From Vibrio artabrorum (GTDB lineage Bacteria > Pseudomonadota > Gammaproteobacteria > Enterobacterales > Vibrionaceae): a DNA stretch of 64,000 nucleotides. The DNA lies in NCBI RefSeq assembly GCF_024347295.1, contig NZ_AP025458.1:1116001-1180000 (forward strand), in the 5' to 3' direction. The notes under the pieces are model-generated. The model ran no database searches. It saw nothing but the letters and a program-made list of their open reading frames with translations, and was not told where the DNA came from. Position numbers and translations under genes: made by a program. How positions within the stretch are numbered: position 1 is the first letter of the stretch; each line of letters opens with the position of its first letter. Shown here piece by piece: positions 42,404-51,212 of this stretch.

Positions 42404-43075
42404 ATGGGTATTTTTTCTCGCTTTGCAGACATAGTAAATTCAAACATCAGTGCATTATTAGATAAGGCTGAAGATCCTGAAAAGATGATTCGCCTGATTA
42501 TCCAAGAGATGGAAGACACACTGGTTGAGGTTCGAACGAATTCGGCAAAAGCCATCGCGGATAAGAAAGAGCTTGCGCGCAAAGTAGACGCTATCGAAAC
42601 TCAGATTCTCGATTGGCAAAACAAAGCGACCCTAGCGCTAATCAAGCAACGTGAAGATCTGGCAAGAGCGGCTTTAATCGAAAAACAGAAACTGGAAGAG
42701 ATCATCAAAAGCTTTCACACAGAGCAAACTTTGGTTCATGAAACCATCGAAAAGCTCACCAGCGAGATTGGCAAACTTGAAACTAAAATTGCCGAAACTC
42801 GTGCGAAACAGCAAGCATTAATGATCCGTAATCATGCTGCGAGCAATCGTCGTGATGTTCAAAAACATCTGCATTCAAGCAAAACCCAAGAAGCAATGAC
42901 CAAATTTGAGCAATTCTCGCGTAAAGTGGATGAATTAGAAGCGGAAGCGGACGTTTACGCCAAAACGGGTAATGCCAAATCTTTAGATCAAGAGTTTGCT
43001 GAGCTACAAGCTCAAGATGAAATCGAAAAAGAGTTGGCGAAATTGAAGCAACAAGTTGAAAAACGCGATCAATAA
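42404..43075 (+). CDS. pspA: Phage shock protein A
   Basis: Peripheral membrane effector that protects a leaky inner membrane and inhibits PspF. The 223-residue protein is almost entirely coiled coil after the amphipathic N-terminal helix MGIFSRFADIVNSN. The family stretch ISALLDKAEDPEKMIRL (17-33) is intact. ATG 42404 has TAAGGAGTT upstream; the seven extra upstream codons are not translated in this family. It is the first gene of pspABC. Confidence 0.97.
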   Translation: MGIFSRFADIVNSNISALLDKAEDPEKMIRLIIQEMEDTLVEVRTNSAKAIADKKELARKVDAIETQILDWQNKATLALIKQREDLARAALIEKQKLEEIIKSFHTEQTLVHETIEKLTSEIGKLETKIAETRAKQQALMIRNHAASNRRDVQKHLHSSKTQEAMTKFEQFSRKVDELEAEADVYAKTGNAKSLDQEFAELQAQDEIEKELAKLKQQVEKRDQ

Positions 43076-43089
43076 TTTAGGAGTTTTCT

Positions 43090-43323
43090 ATGTCAACATT
43101 TCTAATTGCAGGTCCATTAATAGTCTTCTTGATCTTTGTGGCTCCGCTATGGCTATTCTTACATTACCGCAGCAAGAAAAAATCCAGTAACGGTCTGTCA
43201 GAGAAAGATCTTCAGCGCCTGCATAAGCTTTCTGCGCAAGCTGAATCGATGCAAGAACGCGTGAAAACACTAGAAAAAATATTGGATGCGGAGTCGCCTA
43301 ACTGGAGACGAAACTATGAATAG
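43090..43323 (+). CDS. pspB: Phage shock protein B
   Basis: Inner-membrane sensor partner of PspC that relieves PspA inhibition of PspF. The 77-residue protein has one membrane segment (about 5-26), then a basic HYRSKKK turn and a cytoplasmic coiled coil ending WRRNYE. It lies 14 bp after pspA, with TTTAGGAG upstream, and overlaps pspC by 8 bp. Confidence 0.96.
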   Translation: MSTFLIAGPLIVFLIFVAPLWLFLHYRSKKKSSNGLSEKDLQRLHKLSAQAESMQERVKTLEKILDAESPNWRRNYE

Positions 43324-43702
43324 AGAACTGTATCGGGATCCCATTAACGGCAAATTGTCTGGCGTATGTGCGGGTTTAGCGAACTACTTTGGCCTTGAAG
43401 TTTGGTTGGTTCGAATTTTAGTGATTTCAGCCGCGCTCTTGGGCGGCAGTTTCCTTGTCTTGCTCGCGTATTTAGCTTTGACATTGATGATTGAAAAACA
43501 GCCTGCTCGTTACGTCGATAAAATGAAAGCGAAACAAGAGCACACGCTCAAGCAAAAACCGTGGGAGAAAGGCCAGACAGCAGAATCATTATTGGATACG
43601 TTAGAGAGTGACTTTCAACAGTTAGAGACTCGTACGCGTAATATAGAAGCTTACGTAACCTCAGATACTTTCAACGTTGAACGCGCATTTAAAGACATGT
43701 AG
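43316..43702 (+). CDS. pspC: Phage shock protein C
   Basis: Inner-membrane partner of PspB. The 128-residue protein has the PspC domain LYRDPINGKLSGVCAGLANYFGL at its N-terminus, a membrane segment (about 38-60) and a C-terminal coiled region (about 85-128). ATG 43316 lies inside the pspB stop region (ATGAATAG) with GGAGACG upstream. pspD and pspE do not follow; the cluster is pspABC only. Confidence 0.95.
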   Translation: MNRELYRDPINGKLSGVCAGLANYFGLEVWLVRILVISAALLGGSFLVLLAYLALTLMIEKQPARYVDKMKAKQEHTLKQKPWEKGQTAESLLDTLESDFQQLETRTRNIEAYVTSDTFNVERAFKDM

Positions 43703-43859
43703 CGGAACATCTTAAAATGAATTGATAATGGTTTAGGAAAATTTATCCCAAGCCGTTATTTTTTTTAATAATTTTGTCTAAATAAACATTGTGATAACTG
43801 GTAACTTACATTTGATTAATCTATGTTGTAATAATACGTATTAATATGGATCAACATCA

Positions 43860-44894
43860 ATGTATAGAGCCTACGCTGTCCTATTGGCAACCTTATTGGG
43901 GTTGTCTGGGTGTGGTAAGAAGCTTCCTCCCGTACCTGACCCCGATTCTAGACCCGCTAAACTTTTCACTGTCTCAGTGGGCAACAATGCCTTTGAGCGT
44001 TCCTTTCCTGCGACCACTGAAGCCGGTGATAAGGCAGTGCTTGCATTTCGTGTCCCAGGGTTATTGCAAACCATCGACGTCACTTCTGGGCAAAGGGTTA
44101 GCAAGGGCGATAGACTTGCAACGCTTAATCCTGATGAATACCAACTACTCGAGAAGCAAGCGAGAGCCAACTTTAAGCTTGCTGATGTTCAATATCAACG
44201 TTCCATCAAGTTACGTAAAGATCGTGTGGTGTCGGAGCAAGATTTTGATCAAGCGAAAGCCAATCACAATTCGGCAAGAGCCCTGTTTAACCAGGCCAAA
44301 GCAAACCTTCGCTACACCACTCTCGTTGCACCGTACGATGGCACCATCTCTATTATTCCAGCTGAAAATCATGAATACATTGCAGCTAAACAAGGCGTAA
44401 TGAATATTCAAACCAATCAAATACTCAAAGTCGTCTTCTTATTGCCCGATCAACTTATTACACGCTTTTCTTCAGGGTTTGAGACGGATGCTACGATGGT
44501 ATTTGATGCGTTCCCTGACAATTCTTACGTTCTAACGTTCCAAGAAATCGATACTGAAGCTGATCCGAAAACGGGCTCATACAAAGTCACCATGGTCATG
44601 GAAAGACCCAATGATGTCGGTATTTTGCCGGGCATGTCTGGCACGGTTAATTTGGTTTCAGCACTAACAGCGGCGACGAAAATTCCAACGTCGGCAATGA
44701 TGACCAATGGAGATGAGGTGTCAGTATGGCGCGTGAATAGTGACGGCATTGTTGAAAACGTGCCCATTGTGATTGATGACAAGCGTCATATTGTGTCAGG
44801 TCTAAACGATGGCGATCGTGTTGTGGTTTCGGGTGTTAATGGTCTTGAAGCGGGTGTCAAAGTTCGTGAGTGGATCAAGGAGAGGGGGCTATAA
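43860..44894 (+). CDS. RND efflux periplasmic adaptor lipoprotein, first of two (VexI-like)
   Basis: A 344-residue membrane fusion protein. The signal peptide ends in the lipobox LSGC (Cys18), so it is lipid-anchored to the inner membrane. Barrel and lipoyl features are visible: FRVPGLLQTIDVTSGQRVSKGDRLATL (lipoyl half), a short helical hairpin (about 95-145), and the second lipoyl half APYDGTISII. It starts an operon with a second adaptor and one pump. The psp neighbour and two-adaptor layout match V. cholerae VexIJK (V. parahaemolyticus VmeGHI), from memory. Confidence 0.9.
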   Translation: MYRAYAVLLATLLGLSGCGKKLPPVPDPDSRPAKLFTVSVGNNAFERSFPATTEAGDKAVLAFRVPGLLQTIDVTSGQRVSKGDRLATLNPDEYQLLEKQARANFKLADVQYQRSIKLRKDRVVSEQDFDQAKANHNSARALFNQAKANLRYTTLVAPYDGTISIIPAENHEYIAAKQGVMNIQTNQILKVVFLLPDQLITRFSSGFETDATMVFDAFPDNSYVLTFQEIDTEADPKTGSYKVTMVMERPNDVGILPGMSGTVNLVSALTAATKIPTSAMMTNGDEVSVWRVNSDGIVENVPIVIDDKRHIVSGLNDGDRVVVSGVNGLEAGVKVREWIKERGL

Positions 44895-44895
44895 C

Positions 44896-45981
44896 ATGAA
44901 AACGCTAAAAGTAGTCGTAGGACTGTCATGCTTGGCTTTAGTGACGGCTTGTGAAGATAAACAAGTGGTGGTCGTCGATAGCACTCCCTTGGTCAAAGCG
45001 ATTGAGATCTCGGTCATCGATTTTAGCGATAAGCTCTATTTTCCGGCCGTCGCTAATGCCGCAGAGAAAGCGCACCTCAGTTTTCGAGTTGCAGGTGAAA
45101 TAAATAAGCTGGATGTGAAAGAGGGTGAACGCGTATCTAAAGGAGACATAATTGCAGAGCTAGACCCAACCGATTATCAATTAGATGTGGACAATGCTCA
45201 GGCGAGATACACCGTAATAAATAGTCAATACCAACGTTCAAGCCCATTGGTAAAAAAAGGTTTATTAGCCAAGTCTCAGTTTGATGAAATTGCAGCTCAA
45301 CGTCAAATTGCGTACGCCGAACTTGAATTGGCAACATTGCGTTTGTCGTTCACGAAACTTCGAGCTCCTGTCGATGGGATTATTTCTAGAGTCAGTGTCG
45401 ATCAGTATGAAAATATTCAGGTTGGCCAACAGGTTGTCAATATCCACAGTGTGGAAGATGTCGAAGTGGTGATACAACTTCCCGATCAAATTTATGTCAA
45501 TCAACCTAATGAAACACTGCACTCGAATGTTGAAGCCGTGGTGAGAGTGCCAAGCGGTAATGAGTACACCGCGAGTATTAAAGAGTTCACGACCGAGCCA
45601 GATCCCAGTACCGGTACCTTTACCGTGACACTTGCGTTACCTATGCCAGCCGATGATTTGATTCTTGACGGTATGGCGGTTGAAGTGACGTCAAGCGGAC
45701 GCGACATCGGTTTGGATTTGAAAGCAGGAGTATTGGTTCCCATTGAGGCGGTGTTTAATGGCGATGGCGATGAGTTAACGCGCCAGAACTCTTATGTGTG
45801 GGTGGTTAACGGCGACAATACCGTCTCGAAGCAACAAGTGGTGTTAGGAAAAGCAAATCAGAAAACATTGCAGATAATGAAAGGATTAGAAACGGGGCAG
45901 CATGTCGTTGTTGCAGGCGTATCGCGATTGCGAGATGGGATGACCGTGGAAGTATTGTCTCAGGAGACGAACAATGAGTGA
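44896..45981 (+). CDS. RND efflux periplasmic adaptor lipoprotein, second of two (VexJ-like)
   Basis: A 361-residue membrane fusion protein with lipobox LVTAC (Cys19). The lipoyl halves FRVAGEINKLDVKEGERVSKGD and APVDGIISRVSVDQYENIQ flank a short helical hairpin. ATG 44896 comes 2 bp after the first adaptor, with AGGGGGC upstream; the long upstream frame is a shadow. It overlaps the pump gene by 8 bp. It is diverged from the first adaptor rather than a recent copy, so a mixed-adaptor pump is likely. Confidence 0.9.
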   Translation: MKTLKVVVGLSCLALVTACEDKQVVVVDSTPLVKAIEISVIDFSDKLYFPAVANAAEKAHLSFRVAGEINKLDVKEGERVSKGDIIAELDPTDYQLDVDNAQARYTVINSQYQRSSPLVKKGLLAKSQFDEIAAQRQIAYAELELATLRLSFTKLRAPVDGIISRVSVDQYENIQVGQQVVNIHSVEDVEVVIQLPDQIYVNQPNETLHSNVEAVVRVPSGNEYTASIKEFTTEPDPSTGTFTVTLALPMPADDLILDGMAVEVTSSGRDIGLDLKAGVLVPIEAVFNGDGDELTRQNSYVWVVNGDNTVSKQQVVLGKANQKTLQIMKGLETGQHVVVAGVSRLRDGMTVEVLSQETNNE

Positions 45982-48900
45982 AGTAAATAACAAGCCTCAA
46001 AATGACGATCAACAGGGTGATGATCAGATCACAGGTGTGGCTTCTTACTTTATACGTAACAAAGTCATTAGTTGGATGCTATCTCTGATCTTTCTTATTG
46101 GTGGTGTTTCTGCGTTCTTCGGTCTGGGTCGTTTAGAAGATCCTGCCTTTACCATCAAAGATGCAATGGTTGTCACCTCGTATCCCGGAGCAACGCCTCA
46201 GCAGGTGGAAGAGGAAGTGACTTACCCACTAGAAAAAGCGATTCAACAGCTTACCTATGTCGACGAAGTGAACTCTATCTCTAGCCGTGGCCTGTCTCAG
46301 GTAACGGTGACGATGAAGAATAACTATGGCCCGGACGATCTTCCGCAAATTTGGGATGAACTTCGCCGAAAAGTGAATGATCTTAAGGTTGAACTGCCAC
46401 CCGGCGTCAATGATCCTCAAGTCATCGATGACTTCGGTGACGTTTACGGGATTTTGCTGGCGGTGACGGGTGATGGTTATAGCTACAAAGAGCTGCTCGA
46501 TTACATTGATTACCTAAGGCGAGAGCTTGAGTTGGTCGATGGAGTCAGTAAGGTCTCCGTTTCTGGCCAACAGCAAGAGCAAGTGTTCATTGAGATATCG
46601 ATGAAACGAATAAGCTCTCTAGGTCTCTCTCCAAGCACAGTATTCAACCTTTTATCGACTCAAAACATTGTATCAAGTGCTGGTGCGGTCAGAATTGGCG
46701 ACGAATACATTCGAATCCATCCAACGGGTGAGTTCCAGAATGTTGAACAGCTTGGAGATTTGATTCTGACAGAAGGTGGCGCTCAAGGTCTCATCTATCT
46801 CAAAGATGTGGCAAATGTCACCCGTGGTTATGTTGAAGTTCCCAGTAACATCATCGGCTATAACGGCAAGCTCGCACTCAACCTTGGTGTCTCTTTTGCG
46901 CAAGGGGTCAACGTGGTTGCAGTTGGCGAAGCCTTTGATCGAAGACTGGCCGAGCTAAAATATCAACAGCCTGTCGGCATTGACATTTCTGAGGTTTATA
47001 ACCAGCCCAAAGAGGTGGATAAATCGGTCAGTGGATTTGTGGTGAGTTTAGGACAGGCGGTTGCGATCGTCATCATAGTGTTACTGTTCTTTATGGGGCT
47101 AAGATCGGGATTGCTGATCGGATTGATATTGCTGTTGACCGTTTTCGGCACCTTTATTTTCATGCAGTATTTCAAAATCGACCTTCAACGTATTTCACTG
47201 GGCGCATTGGTTATTGCCTTGGGGATGCTGGTGGATAACGCCATTGTGGTGGTGGAAGGGATATTGATCGGCACGCAGAAGGGGCGGACCCGAATGCAGG
47301 CTGCCACCGATATCGTAACCCAAACTAAATGGCCACTGTTGGGGGCGACTGTTATTGCGGTAACGGCTTTTGCTCCAATTGGTTTGTCTGAAGATGCAAC
47401 GGGCGAATACTGTGGCACCTTGTTTACGGTTCTACTTATCTCCTTGATGCTGAGTTGGTTTACTGCCATCTCGCTCACGCCGTTCTTTGCCGACCTCTTC
47501 TTCAGAGGCCAGAAGGTTGACCCCAATAATGACGGCAAAGACCCATACAACGGGATGGTTTTTGTTATCTATAAAAACTTCCTTGAGTTCTGTATGAAAC
47601 GCGCGTGGCTAACCATGATCGTTTTGGTCATTGGTTTAGGTGCAAGTGTTTACGGTTTTGGTTTTGTGAAACAAGCCTTCTTCCCCTCTTCAACAACACC
47701 TATGTTCCAAGTGGATGTTTGGATGCCAGAAGGTACCGATATTCGTGCGACCAATACCAAGCTTAAAGTGCTTGAGAGTTGGTTAGCTAAGCAGGATGAA
47801 GTTGAACATATCACGACAACCGCGGGTAAAGGCCTGCAACGTTTCATGCTGACTTATACGCCAGAGAAAAGTTACAGTGCATACGGCGAGATAACGGTTC
47901 GTGTGAAGAGCTACGAAGTACTTGAAGGGCTAATGAAACGCTTCCGTGATCATGTAAATGGTCAGTTCCCAGAGATCGACTACAAGCTTAAACAGATCGA
48001 ATTAGGTCCTGGTGGCGGTGCGAAAATTGAAGCGCGAATTGTGGGTTCTGATCCAACGGTTTTACGTTCAATCGCTGCTCAAGTGATGGACATTATGCGA
48101 GCTGATGAAGGCGCGTTTAACGTTCGTCACGATTGGCGTGAAAGAACGAAGGTATTAGCGCCGCAATTCAATGAAAGCCAAGCGCGTCGTTATGGTATTA
48201 CCAAATCTGACGTTGATGATTTCTTAGCGATGTCTTTTTCGGGTAAGTCGATTGGTGTGTACCGTGATGGTACGACGCTAATGCCTATTGTGGCGCGTTT
48301 ACCTGAAGATGAACGTGTCGATATCCGTAATATTGAAGGTATGAAGATCTGGAGCCCTGCATTAAATGAATACATTCCCCTGCAACAAGTCACGTTAGGT
48401 TATGAGCTAGAATGGGAAGATCCACTGATCATCCGTAAAAACCGTAAGCGTATGCTGACAGTGATGGCGGACCCGGATCTACTGGGTGAAGAAACAGCGT
48501 CGACTCTACAGAAACGTTTACAACCCCAAATTGAAGCGATTGAGATGCCACCAGGTTACTCACTGGAATGGGGAGGGGAATATGAGTCGTCAGCCGATGC
48601 TCAGGCCTCATTATTTACCACTATGCCTTTGGGTTATTTGTTTATGTTCTTGATTACCGTGTTCTTGTTTAACTCGGTAAAAGAACCACTGATTGTTTGG
48701 CTAACGGTGCCATTGGCGTTGATAGGGGTTACAACGGGATTACTGGCCTTAAATACCCCATTTGGTTTCATGGCACTGTTGGGCTTCTTGAGCTTATCTG
48801 GCATGCTACTCAAAAATGGTATCGTACTGCTTGATCAAATTGAAATCGAAATGAAATCAGGTAAAGATCCCTATATCGCGATTGTTGATGCAGCGTTAAG

Positions 48901-49084
48901 CCGTGTCCGTCCTGTGTGCATGGCGGCGATCACTACCATTCTTGGTATGATCCCTTTATTGCCAGATATCTTCTTCAAACCAATGGCGGTTACCATCATG
49001 TTTGGTTTGGGGTTTGCAACAGTGTTGACGCTGATCGTAGTACCTGTTCTGTATCGCTTATTTCACAAAATCGAAGTCAATTAA
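45974..49084 (+). CDS. RND family efflux pump (VexK-like)
   Basis: A 1036-residue inner-membrane proton-driven pump with 12 membrane segments. A first segment (about 37-57) is followed by a large periplasmic loop, then TM2-6 (about 340-490), TM7 (near 540), a second large loop, and TM8-12 (about 880-1030). The proton-relay aspartates lie in the TM4 segment ALGMLVDNAIVVVEG (about 413-427). GFLSLSGMLLKNGIVLLDQIE is the TM10 motif with the conserved Lys. Homologues include VexK; substrates in V. cholerae are bile salts and detergents, from memory. No outer-membrane channel gene is present here, so TolC would be used. Confidence 0.93.
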   Translation: MSEVNNKPQNDDQQGDDQITGVASYFIRNKVISWMLSLIFLIGGVSAFFGLGRLEDPAFTIKDAMVVTSYPGATPQQVEEEVTYPLEKAIQQLTYVDEVNSISSRGLSQVTVTMKNNYGPDDLPQIWDELRRKVNDLKVELPPGVNDPQVIDDFGDVYGILLAVTGDGYSYKELLDYIDYLRRELELVDGVSKVSVSGQQQEQVFIEISMKRISSLGLSPSTVFNLLSTQNIVSSAGAVRIGDEYIRIHPTGEFQNVEQLGDLILTEGGAQGLIYLKDVANVTRGYVEVPSNIIGYNGKLALNLGVSFAQGVNVVAVGEAFDRRLAELKYQQPVGIDISEVYNQPKEVDKSVSGFVVSLGQAVAIVIIVLLFFMGLRSGLLIGLILLLTVFGTFIFMQYFKIDLQRISLGALVIALGMLVDNAIVVVEGILIGTQKGRTRMQAATDIVTQTKWPLLGATVIAVTAFAPIGLSEDATGEYCGTLFTVLLISLMLSWFTAISLTPFFADLFFRGQKVDPNNDGKDPYNGMVFVIYKNFLEFCMKRAWLTMIVLVIGLGASVYGFGFVKQAFFPSSTTPMFQVDVWMPEGTDIRATNTKLKVLESWLAKQDEVEHITTTAGKGLQRFMLTYTPEKSYSAYGEITVRVKSYEVLEGLMKRFRDHVNGQFPEIDYKLKQIELGPGGGAKIEARIVGSDPTVLRSIAAQVMDIMRADEGAFNVRHDWRERTKVLAPQFNESQARRYGITKSDVDDFLAMSFSGKSIGVYRDGTTLMPIVARLPEDERVDIRNIEGMKIWSPALNEYIPLQQVTLGYELEWEDPLIIRKNRKRMLTVMADPDLLGEETASTLQKRLQPQIEAIEMPPGYSLEWGGEYESSADAQASLFTTMPLGYLFMFLITVFLFNSVKEPLIVWLTVPLALIGVTTGLLALNTPFGFMALLGFLSLSGMLLKNGIVLLDQIEIEMKSGKDPYIAIVDAALSRVRPVCMAAITTILGMIPLLPDIFFKPMAVTIMFGLGFATVLTLIVVPVLYRLFHKIEVN

Positions 49085-49090
49085 CCTTTG

Positions 49091-49120
49091 AAAGAAAGCC
49101 CTAATTTAGGGCTTTCTTTT
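49091..49120 (+). terminator. Terminator after the RND operon
   Basis: Perfect 14-bp stem AAAGAAAGCCCTAA / TTAGGGCTTTCTTT. Confidence 0.9.
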
Positions 49121-49150
49121 TATCTGTAACGATGGAAAGGGACCATAGAT

Positions 49151-49717
49151 ATGGAAACAAGTTCAGCCGATAAAACATGTGCATGGGCGCTTAAACACGA
49201 ACTTGAAAGGGAGTATCACGATAAGGAGTGGGGCGTACCTGTTTACGATGACCAAATATTGTTTGAGTTCATTACCTTAGAGGGGGCACAAGCGGGTCTT
49301 AGCTGGATTACGATCCTCAAAAAGCGTGAAGGCTATCGTGCCGCATTTGATGATTACGACCTCAACAAGTTAGCTGAGTTCAATGAAGACAACGTGCCAC
49401 ACATCATTGAACATTTCGATGTGGTTAAACACAAGGGTAAGATTGCGTCGGTATACAATAATGCACGAGCGACGCTTGAATTACAGAGAGAGTTCGGTTC
49501 TCTATCAAATGCCTTATGGCAATTTGTCGACAACAAGGTGGTTGATAATCCGTGGACTGAGATGTCTCAAGTTCCGGCTTCTACTGAGCAATCTAAAGCA
49601 ATGAGCAAGTTTTTGAAGAAAAGAGGTTTTAAGTTTGTGGGGGAAACCATCTGTTACGCGTTTATGCAAGCAACCGGTATGGTGAATGACCATGTGCAAG
49701 GCTGCCCTCGAAAATAA
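49151..49717 (+). CDS. tag: 3-methyladenine DNA glycosylase I
   Basis: Removes 3-methyladenine from alkylated DNA. The 188-residue protein has the Tag family hallmarks: CAW near residue 10, YHDKEWGVP with zinc-ligand His (about 23), LEGAQAGLSWITILKKRE, and the C-terminal ETICYAFMQATGMVNDHVQGC with the remaining His and Cys ligands. It is constitutive in E. coli. A short unexplained gap follows. Confidence 0.95.
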   Translation: METSSADKTCAWALKHELEREYHDKEWGVPVYDDQILFEFITLEGAQAGLSWITILKKREGYRAAFDDYDLNKLAEFNEDNVPHIIEHFDVVKHKGKIASVYNNARATLELQREFGSLSNALWQFVDNKVVDNPWTEMSQVPASTEQSKAMSKFLKKRGFKFVGETICYAFMQATGMVNDHVQGCPRK

Positions 49718-49786
49718 ACGTATCATCCATTTTATGGTGAGAAATGATGCCGTAGGAGCGAAGGTTTTAATGGCTCCGTTTTACAG

Positions 49787-49814
49787 AAAAGGCAGGATAT
49801 CCCTGCCTTTTTTC
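49787..49814. terminator. Terminator between convergent tag and metC
   Basis: AAAAGGCAGG / CCTGCCTTTT stem with a T-run on the plus strand and an A-run on the other side, so it may serve both genes. Confidence 0.75.
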
Positions 49815-49836
49815 AACGATTGATTTTACATTTAGG

Positions 49837-51021
49837 TTAAATCAGAGCGCTGTATCGCTCTAAACCGGCTTTGAGATCGGCAATCAGGTCATCGACATCC
49901 TCTAAGCCAATATGGACGCGGATTAAGGTACCTTCGAAATTAGGATTGGCTACAGTTCTCAAACTGTCAAAGCTGTTGGGTTCATTAGCGAGAATCAAAC
50001 TCTCAAAGCCGCCCCATGAGTAACCCATACTAAAGTGCGTCATCCCATCAAGCAGTGCCGTGGTAGCTTGAGTATTTGAGCTTTTTAACACAAAAGAGAA
50101 CAAGCCATTGCCACCCGTGAAATCGCGTTTAAAGAACTCATGGCCTGGGCAAGATTCAAGAGCTGGGTGACGTACATGGTCGACTTCTGGACGAGTTTCT
50201 AACCATTTCGCTACTTTCAAGCTATTCTCTGCGTGTTGGCGTAGTCGAACATCAAGTGTACGAATGCCACGAAGTGCAAGGTAAGCATCATCAGGTGAGA
50301 CACATTGCCCCATCAAGTAACTCTGCTCTCTTAACTGGTCCCAACATTTCTCATTGGCGACAGCAGTACCTAACATCACATCAGAGTGACCAACAATGTA
50401 TTTGGTTGCGGCTTGGATTGAAATATCAACGCCAAAATCAAACGCTGAGAAGTTAACACCTGCAGCCCAAGTGTTATCAAGCATAACGATAATCTCATGC
50501 TCGTGGGCAATACGCGCAAGCGTTGGAATGTCTTGAACTTCCATGGTGACTGAACCCGGAGACTCGGTAAACAACACTTTGGTGTTTGGTTGGATGAGGC
50601 CTTGAATACCTTCACCAATAGTCGGTGGGTAGTAGGTGGTCTCTACCCCCATCTTCTTCATGATGGTGTCACAAAAATCGCGAGTAGGTTCGTAACAAGT
50701 GTCGACCATCAAAATATGATCACCGGTTTCTACAAAAGAGAGGAGGGCATTCGAAATAGCAGCGGTCCCACAAGGGTACAGTGCACACCCCGCCCCGCCC
50801 TCTATTTCAACCATTGCATCTTGAAAAGCAAAGTGTGTATTTGTTCCACGACGTCCGTAAAAAAGTGTTTTGTTAGCACGATTTATCGTAGCTTTGCGTT
50901 TTTCTTCTACTGAGTTAAACACAACAGTTGAAGCGCGTTGCACTGGTGGGTTAACAACACCATTCGTCCACTTCTTATCACGACCTGCGGTGATGAGCTT
51001 AGTGGTTTTGTTCTCGGACAT
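49837..51021 (-). CDS. metC: Cystathionine beta-lyase
   Basis: PLP enzyme cleaving cystathionine to homocysteine, pyruvate and ammonia, the second last step to methionine. The 394-residue protein has the Cys/Met-metabolism PLP motif with Lys207 in AATKYIVGHSDVMLG, and the GYSWGGFESL segment of MetC enzymes near 326. Sequence and length favour MetC over MetB or MalY. No clear MetJ box was found upstream. Confidence 0.93.
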   Translation of the reverse strand: MSENKTTKLITAGRDKKWTNGVVNPPVQRASTVVFNSVEEKRKATINRANKTLFYGRRGTNTHFAFQDAMVEIEGGAGCALYPCGTAAISNALLSFVETGDHILMVDTCYEPTRDFCDTIMKKMGVETTYYPPTIGEGIQGLIQPNTKVLFTESPGSVTMEVQDIPTLARIAHEHEIIVMLDNTWAAGVNFSAFDFGVDISIQAATKYIVGHSDVMLGTAVANEKCWDQLREQSYLMGQCVSPDDAYLALRGIRTLDVRLRQHAENSLKVAKWLETRPEVDHVRHPALESCPGHEFFKRDFTGGNGLFSFVLKSSNTQATTALLDGMTHFSMGYSWGGFESLILANEPNSFDSLRTVANPNFEGTLIRVHIGLEDVDDLIADLKAGLERYSALI

Positions 51022-51212
51022 ACTGTGAATTCCTTATCAATCGGTTATGCCCTATTTAAAACATGCGAGTAGCCATTAAAGCAAGAGGATAACGTGAGTT
51101 TTTACTGTTTTTATTCCGCATTTTAATATTTTCCGCCTTTGAGAGGAAAACGTTAAAAAGCGAACGGTAGGAGGGGAGCCGGAATCATCGTCAGTCGGCG
51201 AACTTACGAATT

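Noticed and set aside
51022..51080. MetJ box upstream of metC
   Set aside because: No tandem AGACGTCT-like repeats were visible.
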